A DNA stretch of 64,000 nucleotides from contig NC_057925.1 in the NCBI RefSeq assembly GCF_018873765.1, positions 30,348,646-30,412,645 on the forward strand, in the 5' to 3' direction. A program made the position numbers and the translations under genes. This DNA comes from Telopea speciosissima (taxonomy: Eukaryota > Streptophyta > Magnoliopsida > Proteales > Proteaceae). This document shows positions 22,908 to 32,989 of the stretch, one piece after another. The number at the start of each line of letters is the position of its first letter. Position 1 is the first letter of the stretch. A model generated the notes under the pieces. That model worked only from the letters and a program-made list of their open reading frames with translations, had not been told where the DNA came from and ran no database searches.

Positions 22908-24144
22908 GTCTGATTGCCTAGTTTTGCAAATTGATGTTAAGAGTTCAATAATTCCTTCACCATGAAAGAGTTATCCATTTTTTGAAATCCCAGGATCTCT
23001 TATGATGATGTACAACAACATAGAGTTAAAGCTTAAAGGTCCATTTCTAGAAGTTGTAGTAGAGCTATGTATGTTTAATTTGCTGTTTTTCTTTTATGAA
23101 AGAAGAAGATAAGTTCTAGATAAGAGAATGCAAGTGAAGAGAAATTAAATTAACCATGACTAATCTTTGGTTAAATGTATGGATATAACAAGTCTCAAAT
23201 TGTTTTTGGGGTCATTTTCTCTCATTCCACCGACACTAACTCTCTTTCCATTCTTTGTTTTGGATTGCTCATCAGTTTCTACTGATTAACTTTGAATCAT
23301 ATTTTTTTAATTATAGCTTTATAAAGGAAGCTCGAGAAAGCAATCCTGTGCTTTCTTTTCCTCATGGACCCATCTCTTATTTATTGTTCTCCAGAGGACC
23401 CATGGCTTTAATATCTCTCTCTCTCTCTCTGTGGCCATGGCCCAGATGAGCTGGATAAAATTAATTTCTCAACATTTAGAGACTAAATAAGTTGTCTTAC
23501 ATACTTTATACGAAAGGAAGAAACAGTACTTACATACTCATGGACCCATCTCTTATTTATTGACCCACACGAGAGAGATCTAAGTGGGATCTGTTTTATT
23601 GGATGTGGCAAAAAAGTGTGACCCAGTAGTAGTCGACAGAAATGGTCTTTGAGTTGAATGGTTAGAATCAACTCGATCCAACCAACTCAACTCAACTCAT
23701 GAGATGAGTACTTAAGAAGCACAATTCAACTCAACTCATGAGGCTTTTATCAACTACTTATGACTGGCTCACTGAAAGTGGAAAAAACATCAACTTTGAG
23801 AAAACATAAATGAAAAATAAAAGCAACCTGGATTCACAAAAGGCAAAACTGGGTACAACAAAAAATTGAGAGAAGACAAGAATGTGTGATCTCATTTGTT
23901 ACTTGTTAGCATCTTTGACTGTTGAACAATGTGTTAAATTGGGTGTGAGTTGATGTTTATGGGAATGAGTAGTTTTGTTGATTATTTTTTGAAATTTCAA
24001 AGTGAGGCTTCTAATAATTGTAGTTGCTAAAATGATTGAATAGGATTTGATTGTAATATTAGTTATTCTCTTCCCAATTTCATGAATGTCAAGGTTTTGT
24101 GGTAATATCTCATGGTTATTTATAAATTCCAAGTTCTACTTGAT
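22908..24144. other. Region upstream of the R-gene fragment, nothing recognised
   Basis: No gene is supported. The 23-base string catggacccatctcttatttatt occurs at 23364-23386 and again at 23539-23561. A ct run lies at 23416-23431. ORFs here (23899-24132 and others) have no motifs. Confidence 0.4.
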
Positions 24145-24222
24145 GGGTTTTTAGCTTAAATTGGTAGAGCACTTGGAACATGAGCATGTTCCAAGGATGG
24201 TGGTTCAAATCCACCAATACCC
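24145..24222 (+). tRNA. tRNA-like sequence with an over-long anticodon arm, probably a pseudogene
   Basis: A 78-base cloverleaf can be drawn. The acceptor arms GGGTTTT and AATACCC have one mismatch. The D arm is GCTT/GAGC with TTGGTA in its loop. The T arm is GGTGG/CCACC with loop TTCAAAT. The A-box-like tagcttaaattgg and B-box ggttcaaatcc are present, and a TTTTT run (24223-24227) follows directly as a Pol III terminator. The anticodon arm is CTTGGAAC/GTTCCAAG, eight pairs instead of five, closing on atgagcat, and the variable region is short. The anticodon is therefore uncertain (GAG if the loop is read as atgagca). A tRNA pseudogene or tRNA-derived element fits best. Confidence 0.45.
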
Positions 24223-25154
24223 TTTTTATTCAACTGTTTATAACATAGTCAGTTATGACACTAATCCACACAAGAACCTAAATTTAATGGCATCTTTGAA
24301 ATTTGACAAAAATTTTATATGTATGTACTTAAATTAAATGGATATAGATTTTTTACCATATGAAGAGATCTCTGTTGTTAGAAAATGCCCGTATTATGAG
24401 TTTTGCTTTGTTGAAGTAACATAACACCACTTAGTGCTAATTTTATAACTTTTATGGACACATGAAAAATTAGGAAAGACTTTCTTTTGAGAATTTTAAT
24501 CCAATTTTTTGATTATCTTATTTTTTATAAAGTCATATTAAATGAATATATATGTTGTATAACAAAACAAGGTTAAAACATTTTTTCAGAAAAAATTCAA
24601 GTAGAATCCAACTGACAGACTCAAGGTAACCAAACAGTCTTACAAATGGATTCAGAAGGATTTCACTTGATAGCCCCAGGGCAACCAAACAATTTTTCAC
24701 CTGATAGACCCAGGGTAACCATACAGGTTTTTTATCCGAATCCAAATTCACATGAACCAGATTCTTAAGAAGCTGATCCAATTTAAGAATCCGACTCATC
24801 TGACACCTTCAACCAAACACGCCCTAATACGGATTCTTAATGGAAGGGATGCATTGTGATAGTTGCGTTTTCATTGTTTTTTATTAAAAACCTTGTTCAC
24901 TTGTTTTTTTCACAATCAATGGGAGTCTATTCCCCCACCGAAAATCTCTTCATATCACAGTCATTGGAAACTAAACTCTTCCCCTCTCCCCCTCACCTCT
25001 CTCTTTGAACTCACTCCCCCAAAATTAACTCTTTCCATCTCAATCTCAAAATCTGCATGTTATGTTACGTGCATGCGATAGGAGGTGGTTTGAATAATAC
25101 TAAAGCATTCATGTGAGTGGGAACATTTAAGTAGTAGTGGAGATAGTTATAAAT

Positions 25155-25245
25155 TTAGTGGAGATATATATTATAACCTATTGTGTTGTGCTGAAGTAGG
25201 TAAGGATAGTTATAACCTATTGTGTTGTGCTGAAGTAGGTACGGA
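25155..25245 (+). repeat. Two-copy tandem repeat of about 40 bases
   Basis: The string ttataacctattgtgttgtg followed by ctgaagtaggta is present twice back to back, with a single a/c difference after it. No coding potential. Confidence 0.7.
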
Positions 25246-25660
25246 GTTACGTTGATTTTAATCCTCTCTAGAGTTCGGACATCCAATACCATTGGATGTC
25301 CAAGCTGTTAGGTCTCAACATCTCCACCTTGAACTGCCGCACTGCACATTTTAGAGAATTGAAAAGGATTATTTTCCAAGTTACGTAGATATTGGGTAAC
25401 TGTAGTTATTGGGTAGTTGCCCCCCCCCCCCACCCTTCCTACCCAAAAAAAAAAAGTTATTGGGTGTCTATTGTATGTACTTTTTTTTTTGGTAAAGCCT
25501 ATTGTATGTACTTTGAATTACAATGAAATTAGTCTTTGATTTCCATCTAACTCTTTTAAGAGTGAGGGCATGGTCTCTGCTAGTGTTTTGTGCCCTATCT
25601 AGCCCATTCACGATAGGTAAAGTACCATTGAACTAGCCACCTCTCTCTCTGTCAAGTATC

Positions 25661-26362
25661 TAGGGGTTTCAATTGGTCGGGCCGGGCCAGTTTTGGCCGG
25701 GTCTAATTGGGCTTTCCCATTTTATAAACGGTTGGTCAGGTACTAGTCTTTAAGCAGGCTACCAATAGCCTGGTTAAAAGGGCTTTAGATAGGCCTTAAA
25801 CAGACTAATGACACATTTATCTCTAAATGGGCCATAAACGAGCTAAGGTATTCAGTTGCATATAGCTTTTCACTAGATACCTATTGTGTTGAGTTCTTCA
25901 ATTTATCCCTTATCCGCAAATTCTAAGCTCTTCACCATTGAAACGTCACATGGTTTTGGGCTTTATTTGGCACTTCTTACTAGCTAACTTCTGCATAGCT
26001 ATAAAAATGCTCTGCAAAGGGTTGCAATGTCAATGCTATTTTATTTGCTTGATTGGATTGATCCCTAGTTATAATAGTTGGGTCTTAACTCTTAAACCCA
26101 ACTCACCTATTGATCATGTCAATTTATGATGGTCGTTAGTGAACGGGCTATAAATGGGCCGTAAACGGTCTTTAAGCACGTCGGGATGGGTCGGGCTATT
26201 AATCGGTCAGTCTTGATCTGTAACTATCGGGCTGAACCCTTACTGGAATGACCAATTGTTTTTTGGCCTGATATGTTTAATAAATGGGCCTTGCCGGTCT
26301 CGGGTTTTCCTGATCAGGCTCGGTCTGGCCTTTGCAGTGTGACCCTGAAATTGACACCTCTA
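25661..26362. mobile_element. Non-autonomous hAT-like element, 702 bp
   Basis: Inverted ends taggggtttcaattgg and (complement of the right end) tagaggtgtcaatttc match at 12 of 16 bases. The flanking 8 bases are caagtatc (25653-25660) and ctagtatc (26363-26370), seven of eight identical, as expected for a hAT 8-bp target duplication. The interior is rich in gggcc/ggcccg words and has no ORF of note. hAT-type short elements with GGGTGTCAATT ends are common in plants. Confidence 0.72.
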
Positions 26363-26370
26363 CTAGTATC

Positions 26371-27600
26371 CACGTCTCTCTTTCTCTTGTCAGAATTTGA
26401 ATTGTTGTCCATCAAATTTAGATTTAAATATTCTATAAATGACAATTAATTTGCATGATATTTTTGGGAGCTTTTTGTCCTTAGGTTTACACCTTATATC
26501 GTTCACAAATAAAGATAGAACTAGACATTCTGTTCATATTATTGTCATACTAGGTAATTTTGCGAATGGAGATTCTGAGCACAAGTTTGAGTCTACATAT
26601 ATGTGTACATTGGACTTATATCGCTTGAAAATCTTGAATAGAATACTATCAATTATGTTAGATACAAAACTCTCATTAATAATTATTAGTTTTGGTGTAC
26701 TAAAACTTGATGCCTCTCGGACCATATATCAATGCGCTAGATTCAGGATGTTTAGTAATAAACGAAAGAAACATTTGATAACGATTACACTTCACATATT
26801 GGGAGATATCAAGAGAGAGAGATTTGATCAAGATTGGATGAAAATTTTGAGCTCAGTTGCATGCTTTGTAAATAGTTTGCAAAATGTTCTAATATTATTA
26901 AGGGATTGAGTTCTCTATCAGGCTGCATAGCGCATGCTAGTGCCTCACTGTGTCTATCTCTCTCCTTCCACGATGGGGGTTTATATGTCATTTCATAGGA
27001 GGGAAGAGAGAGCTAGTGTAGACTACGTAGCCTAGCAGCGTTCTTTACCCTATTATTATTCATTAATAAATGTATTTTAAAATATTTTTAAAACTCTTTA
27101 TATCCAATGAATGATTAAGACTTTGTATACAAAAATCCAACGGAATCAGGTAGTGACAGTTAATTCTATGGTCATAGGTATGTTATACAATATTGTATAG
27201 TGTTGGGACTAATTCATAATGATAGTATTAATTTTGGGGGCTTACACATTATATCCAATTTTGATGTCCCTGTGAATAAATGATAAATCTCTATTTATGA
27301 AGTAAAGTTGGATTCACATAAGAAAACTTTGGTAGAATCACCCAATGGGATTCCACCACTTGACATATTTAGCAGTACAGTGAGTCTAACAATTGTCTGA
27401 GAGTGGTGGTGCTGAGTGGAGGTGTTGAGTGGGGTGCCAAAAGTAGGTGCGGTTTCTATGTGGATTCTCTTGACACCCCCTGGGGAGGTTTGGAGGGGCT
27501 CTCACTCGACAGGTCAGGATAGGGAACAAGCAGAAATCAGAAATTTGCAAATATAAAGATTACATCTGATTGTATTAGTTATCTAACTTCTATCAGAATT
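26371..27600. other. AT-rich stretch without recognised genes
   Basis: The 156-codon ORF at 26439-26909 has no motif, and I treat it as chance. The sequence from about 27360 may include the 3' border of the Tat LTR that follows, but no LTR end or target duplication could be fixed here. Confidence 0.4.
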
Positions 27601-28640
27601 AGGCGACGGGCTATTGGGTCTTCTTGAATTGGCAGCACATCCACATGCTTCATAAAAAAAATGGAGTTGCCACATAGGATTAGGGCTTAGGACCTAATGG
27701 GTGTAGCCCTATCCGATATGGACGGAAACGGGCTACATGATTCCATCTGGTCTGGTCAGAGAATGAATAAGGGATCAGGTTACAAGTATGGGAAGGTGTT
27801 AGGCACCCATCTTGTCTGGTAAAAATCGATCATTCCGTTGTAGATGCTGAATAACGAATATTCTCTTTTTATGGTGTATACTTAAAATGATTACATGATG
27901 TGAATTCTATTTACAATATCTACATTAAAATCGAAAACACAAAAGACTACATTGTGATGATAAAAAGAATGTAATGATTATACCTTTATAGGAAAAATTC
28001 TTAACTGTCGATGGTCCCCTGGCTTAGGTGGAGACGAATGGATATATTGTCGCTGGTTCTTCGAACAAAATGACGGCTTACTAGGGGTGTTTTTCGTTAT
28101 CTATACGCATACAGAATAATAGCTATGAAGGGGATTTTCGTTATCCGTACGCGAATGGAATAATGGCTTGACTAGAGGAAGGGCACTCGTCACTCAAGTG
28201 GTAATCGATGGATCTACCCATAGCTTAAGAAAATGGCTCAATGCCACTCAAAATGACTCAATGGGAAGCTAAAAGGGTGAGAAAACGAATTCAGAGGGTC
28301 TCCTTCCACGATTTCTCCATAAAAATGGGAGTGGGGGACCCTTCTATTTATAGGGGATGTCCCACCATTCACGACGTCATGGATAACGTCACCTTGGTGA
28401 AGTTTGTCCTTTTTCACGGTGATGTGTGGGTCCTCCACGGTGCCGTGGTAATCCCACACAGTGCCGTGAAGAAGGCATGACATCACATGGCACTTTTTGG
28501 GCTCAAATAGGCATCTTTGGTCTGTTTGGGCCTATTTGGCTTCTTTTCTTGGGCTTTTCAGGGTTTATGGGTACAATATTTTTCATCCATATCCCATTGT
28601 CATCATCGCCAGGGGTGGTTACAAAATTTCAGTGTCTACA
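27600..28640 (-). repeat. 3' LTR of the Tat-type element
   Basis: On the minus strand the LTR starts TGTAGACACTGAAATTTTG at 28640, directly after a polypurine tract aaagaggggcaaac. A minus-strand TATA box (tataaatag) lies at about 28344-28352. Further along come gggtgcctaacaccttccc (about 27800) and tgtggcaactcc (about 27675), a pair often seen near the ends of Tat/Ogre LTRs. Repeated cacggtg/cacggc words lie at 28415-28470. The 3' border could not be fixed. Confidence 0.65.
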
Positions 28641-29012
28641 GTTTGCCCCTCTTTGGCCAAGGCCTGTGCCAAAAGCCGTAGGACAAAGACAAAAGAACAA
28701 CTGATTTTGTCACTAAGAGAATGTACTGCTGACGCTTTGCTCAAAGACGATAGAGTTAATAGGCATCTTTGGTCTGTTTGGGCCTATTTGGCTTCTTTTC
28801 TTGGGCTTTTTCAGGGTTTATGGGTACAATATTTTCCATCCATATCCCATTGTCATCATCGCCAGGGGTGGTTGCAAAATTTCAGTGTCTACAGTTTGCC
28901 CCTCTTTGGCCAAGGCCTGTGCCAAAAGCCGTAGGACAAAGACAAAAGAACAACTGATTTTGTCACTAAGAGAATGTATTGCTGACGCTTTGCTCAAAGG
29001 CGACAGAGTTAT
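28509..29012 (-). repeat. Tandem duplication of polypurine tract plus LTR head (about 252 bp x 2)
   Basis: Units 28509-28760 and 28761-29012 are almost identical. Each includes the first about 130 bases of the LTR (starts at 28640 and 28893), the polypurine tract and about 115 bases before it. Differences are a handful of substitutions and one extra T. Overlapping ORFs here are accidental. Confidence 0.85.
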
Positions 29013-29100
29013 AAAATAAATGGTTAATCATGATGAAATCTTTCGATAAACCTCAAAAGAAACTCGGTAACAACTTAATCATGAAATCTCGTGAATGAGG

Positions 29101-29439
29101 TGGCACCACTCGGCCGAAAACATTTTGAAGGTGATATAGCACTACTCGACCGAAAATCAATCATGTGAGAGTAATGTGGCACAACTTGACCAAAAATCAA
29201 GCATGTGAGGATGATATGGCACTGCTCGACCGAAAATCAAACATGTGAGGGTGACATGGCACCGCTCGACCGAAAATCAAACATGTGAGGGTGATATGGC
29301 ACCACTCGATCGAAAATCAAACATGTGAGCGTGATATGACACCGTTTGACCGAAAATCAAACATGTGAGGGTGATATGGCACTGCTCGACCAAAAATCAA
29401 ACATGTGAGGGTGATATGGCACCGCTCAACTGAAAATGT
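29101..29439 (+). repeat. 40-bp tandem array, about 8.5 copies
   Basis: The unit begins tggcaccgctcgaccgaaaa and continues tcaaacatgtgagggtgata. Central copies are nearly identical and the left copies more diverged. It lies between the PMD gene promoter and the Tat 3' LTR, followed by a (ta)n run at about 29460-29490. Tat/Ogre elements are known for tandem repeats near the 3' LTR that can seed satellites. Confidence 0.9.
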
Positions 29440-29458
29440 GCATTATTTTATTCATATA

Positions 29459-29496
<38 letters not shown>

Positions 29497-29683
29497 TTTG
29501 GGACCACAGCGTAGTGAGGGTTTACACAACACCGTGAAATTGGTGGCAGGGCCTTTTCGTGGTGATGTGCCCACATTGTCGTGGCCAAATGCATGGTGCT
29601 GTGGAGAGCTTCCCACGGCTCCGTGGAAGGCTTTCCACGGCGCTGTCACCATCTTCGTGGCGTTGTGGTCACGATCCTGACAA

Positions 29684-29693
29684 TCTATATAAA
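29684..29693 (+). promoter_or_regulatory. TATA box of the antisense PMD gene
   Basis: ctatataaat lies about 90 bases upstream of the ATG at 29773, followed by a ct-rich stretch (ctcacctcttctctct) suited to a plant transcription start. The direction is opposite to the Tat gag-pol transcript. Inference from spacing and composition only. Confidence 0.5.
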
Positions 29694-29772
29694 TGGAGCT
29701 AATTTCTCACCTCTTCTCTCTATAGCTAAGCTCTGCCTTTCTTCTCTCTTCATTCTTCAGAAGTTATTTTCC

Positions 29773-32662
29773 ATGGCTCTTTGCAGGCGTCCTAGACATT
29801 CCTCTCATGGTCCTTTATTGGGCACGACCAATGAGGACGAGCGGGTCAGTTGGTACGTGACTGGGGACACCTTGAAGGACACCAGCTGTTACATCTACTA
29901 TGCCATTTGGGGGCAGTCAAAGTAGGTAAGTTATTTCTATTTTCATGTTATTTATTTATGTCCTTTGCTTTTTTTTTACTTTTATACAATTTAGGGAAAT
30001 AGATGCATCCTAGGCACATAAACCGAGGCAAAACCATTAGATACCACCTTAGGCATCTTTTGGCACGTAAAATGAGGCAAGACCATTAGATACCACCTTA
30101 GACATCCATTGGCACACAAAATGAGATAAGACCATTAGATACCACCTTAGGCATCCTTTGGCATGCAAAATGAGGCAAGGTCATTAGACACCACCTTAGG
30201 CATCTTTTGGCACGTAAAATGAGGCAAAGCTATTAGAAACCACCTTAGGCATCTTTTAGCATGCAAAATGAGGCAAGGCCATTAAAAACCACCTTAGGCA
30301 TCTTTGGGCATGCAAAACAAGACAAGGCCATTAGATACTACATTAGGCATCTTTGGCATGTAAAACAAGGCAAGGCCATCAGACACCATATTAGGCATCT
30401 TTTGGCACGTAAAATGAGGCAAGGCCATTAGATACCACCTTAGGCATCTTTTGGCATGAAAAATGAGGCTTAGCCATTAGACACCACCTTAAGCATCTTT
30501 TGACACGTAAAACAAGGCATTACAATTGTTGCACTTAATTGCTTCATTAACCTTATTATGGAAATGTTTTTCAATCCTTTTTTTTCTGTTTTGTAGGGAA
30601 AACCATTCCTGATCCAAAGAAATATTGCTGTAGTGATAAAGTGCACTCTTGGTATCGAGAGCTTTGCCCTGAGGTTTAGTCTAAGGTAAAGCAGACTGGT
30701 CTAGGGTACATTGTTGCGCACAACTCTCGAGATCTGGATAGCACGACGGTCCACGTACTGATGGAGAGATGGTGGCCGAGTATTCATACCTTCTACCTAC
30801 CCTTGGGAGAGATGACCATCAAACTTCTCGACTTCCATATGATTGCAGGGCTTCCATTCGGAAGTCGGCCGGTGGCCCTATCAGCAGATGATCAGTTGGA
30901 GACTACATAGCGCTTTGAGTACTTCCACTGCATGCTGGGGATCTCCATGGCTAAGAGGGGGATATCCACCAATGTCCTGAGGGGATTTTGGAGCAGCAAG
31001 GGAGTGACTGATAAGTCACCTCCTGAGGAGCAGGATCAGTAGGCTAGGTGCTACTTACTCTACCTGCTAACCGGGGTTGTCTTCTATGATATGATCAGGC
31101 CAATCTCCGACTTTGCTTACTGTCGCTTCTTTGAGGACTTTGATCTAGCAGCGGAGTACGACTGGGGTGGCTCCGAATATGCACACTTCTTGTACATGAA
31201 GGATTTCTTGGTCCTGGGCTCCCCGAACCTCATTGGCTGCGCCTATGTCATCTGGGTAAGATTATCACTTCTTCTTCTTCTTTTTTATTATTATATTTTT
31301 TTCATGTGATTATTAATCTATTCTTCTTCTTTTTTCTTCCTTTTATGTGCAGACATGGAGCTATGAGGTTCTCCATTTTTGGATCCCCTCCTTCAGGCCT
31401 GGTGGTGATCGTGGTCCTAATTTTCCTCGAGAGCATCGATAGGTAAAGGGGATCTGCCCCAAGAGCAGTCATGACAAGGAACTACCCTCAGTGCGCATCC
31501 TCTTGAACAAGCTGAGACTCGAGGATGTAAGTTTCAAAACCTTGATCTTCACCTTCTCCTTTTATATCTCAAATTTTTGTTTTTCATTATTTCTTTCACA
31601 GGTCATTCTTCAAGCCTACCTACTAGAGTATCTCCCTGAGCCTGAGTGGTTTTCTCGGGCTTCTGCACTTTGTTCCTGGCGAATCTTATTTGAGGGTCCT
31701 TGGAGATATGCCTTCTACTTGGGGGAATGAGTGTCCCTTCAGTGGTCTGAGGTGAGACTTGTCCCTTGCTTACCTCCAGTTCGGATGCATAATCCGAAAC
31801 TTTTTCAGCTGGAGGAGATCCTCCATTGGAGAGCGGGAGAGGAAGCCGTGCATTTGACCACTGACGAAGTTGACTATAACACCTTCATTCTCAGAGAGAC
31901 TGTCTGCTTTCCTCTTTCCACTAAGGACCCATAGGTAAAACAAAAATCTCTTCTCTTTTTGCTTCTCTCTTTTTTTTATTATGGATCTGATTTTGATTGA
32001 TTTTTTTTTTATTATTATATTTTTGCAGTACCCTAGCCACGATTTCTACCCTAGAAGCTTTGGTCGTGGGTAGTCTTCTCATGCTTCTTGGACAATAGCA
32101 GGAGATTCTCAGGCGGGGACCTCTGGGGGAGATCCTCAACTCTGGATAGCGGATTTGGATGACCACATTCCGGCTTACCATCCGTGGACCATCAGGTCAA
32201 CAGACCCTGGGAGGCCTGATAGCGAACTGCCACCCCCGAGCACCCCTGATAGCGAACTGGGCCTTCCACTCCCCTTTGACAGGGTAAGAGTCTCCACACT
32301 CATTTTATTTTGTCCATAAAAAAAATCTTACTTGTTTTTGGTTTTAGTTAAGTGTTGCGGGATACGCCGATATACGGCGCATGATGTGCAGCATGGATGA
32401 GGCCATCATTATAAGGGTTGAGATGAACCATTACTACGTAAGTTCTTCTCCTCATCCTCTTTTTTATTATTTATTTTTTTATTTTTTTCTCTTTTTCTTA
32501 TTTTTTCTTTTCTTTTTTAGAGGGGACCAGGGAGAAGCTGAGAGATATCGGGTCGCACTGGAAAATGTTGAGAGGGAGATAGAGGCCATGCAATTACAGG
32601 GGGCCGGATCTGGGAGTGGAGGAGTGGATCATAGCTTCTCGGTTGAAGATTTTGGCCTCTGA
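29773..32662 (+). pseudogene. Plant-mobile-domain (PMD, MAIN-like) gene, antisense in the Tat element
   Basis: Exon 1 from ATG 29773 (MALCRRPRHSSHGPLLGTTN) ends near 29924. Intron 1 holds a 49-bp array. Later exons, bounded by GT-AG, are about 30597-31254, 31353-31526, 31602-31932, 32029-32283, 32348-32436 and 32520-32662. Exon 2 has the PMD core: VLMERWWPSIHTFYLP, LGEMTIKLLDFHMIAGLPF, ARCYLLYLLTGVVFYD and YDWGGSEYAHFLYMKDF, then TWSYEVLHFW in exon 3. PMD proteins of the MAIN family act in meristem maintenance and transposon silencing, and PMD domains are also carried by plant transposons. Stops at 30677, 30908, 31040, 31728-31730 and others, and an unclear exon 1-2 phase, show it is dead. 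The last exon is a short coiled-coil-like tail (EAERYRVALENVEREIEAM). Confidence 0.7.
30012..30520 (+). repeat. 49-bp tandem array in PMD intron 1, about 10 copies
   Basis: The unit runs aggcatcttttggcacgtaa, aatgaggcaaggccattaga, taccacctt. Copies differ at a few positions (gcacgt/gcatgc, aatgagg/aacaagg). The whole array lies within the first intron of the antisense PMD gene. It is unrelated in sequence to the 40-bp array 600 bases away. Confidence 0.9.
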
Positions 32663-32989
32663 CCTCCTTTTCTTTGTATTGCACAAACAATTTATTCATC
32701 TCTCTTTTGTTTTTTTTTTTTTATATTGTTAAACACAACAATCATGGGTGTAATTATAAACTTCTTCTTTCTTTAGAGGCACAATTCCATAAACCGATGA
32801 ATTCTTTCATTCAAGATTTTGGTTACATGGAAAAGTAGGTAGATGGATCAAATATCAACTTGATGTCACTTGTTTACATCATATTTCCACCATAATTCAG
32901 ACAGAAGAATTACCACCTCTCTGGTCAGAATCTCTGGAGTCTTGAAATTCTTTAGCTCAAACTACTCTTGTTTCTAAGATATCAAAGAA

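Larger units (their letters stand above)
19883..24824. mobile_element. TIR-bounded block, possibly a gene-capturing non-autonomous element
   Basis: The left end (19887-19918, GTTTGGTTGAAGG...GAGTCGGATTC) is the inverse of the right end (24824-24787, GGGCGTGTTTGGTTGAAGG...GAGTCGGATTC). 24 of 32 bases are plainly identical in two blocks and several more match between them. The outermost bases differ: GGGC on the right, atgc on the left. No transposase is present inside. The content is a plus-strand leader-like region (20144-21050), a CC-NBS-LRR fragment on the minus strand, a solo LTR and a tRNA-like sequence. Subterminal repeats of the form agacccagggtaaccaaaca lie at about 24620-24730. Two independent relics of one family in opposite orientation would look the same. 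Confidence 0.45.

Noticed and set aside
26439..26909. 156-codon plus-strand ORF
   Set aside because: No motif, signal peptide or codon pattern I can support, in AT-rich intergenic DNA. Likely chance.
27640..28640. Plus-strand LTR driving the PMD gene
   Set aside because: The TATA box (tataaatag), the polypurine tract and the TG start all read on the minus strand, so this is the 3' LTR of the Tat element and not a promoter for the plus-strand gene.
29101..30520. Repeat arrays that superficially resemble a CRISPR
   Set aside because: Units are head-to-tail without unique spacers, in plant retrotransposon sequence. They are ordinary tandem repeats.
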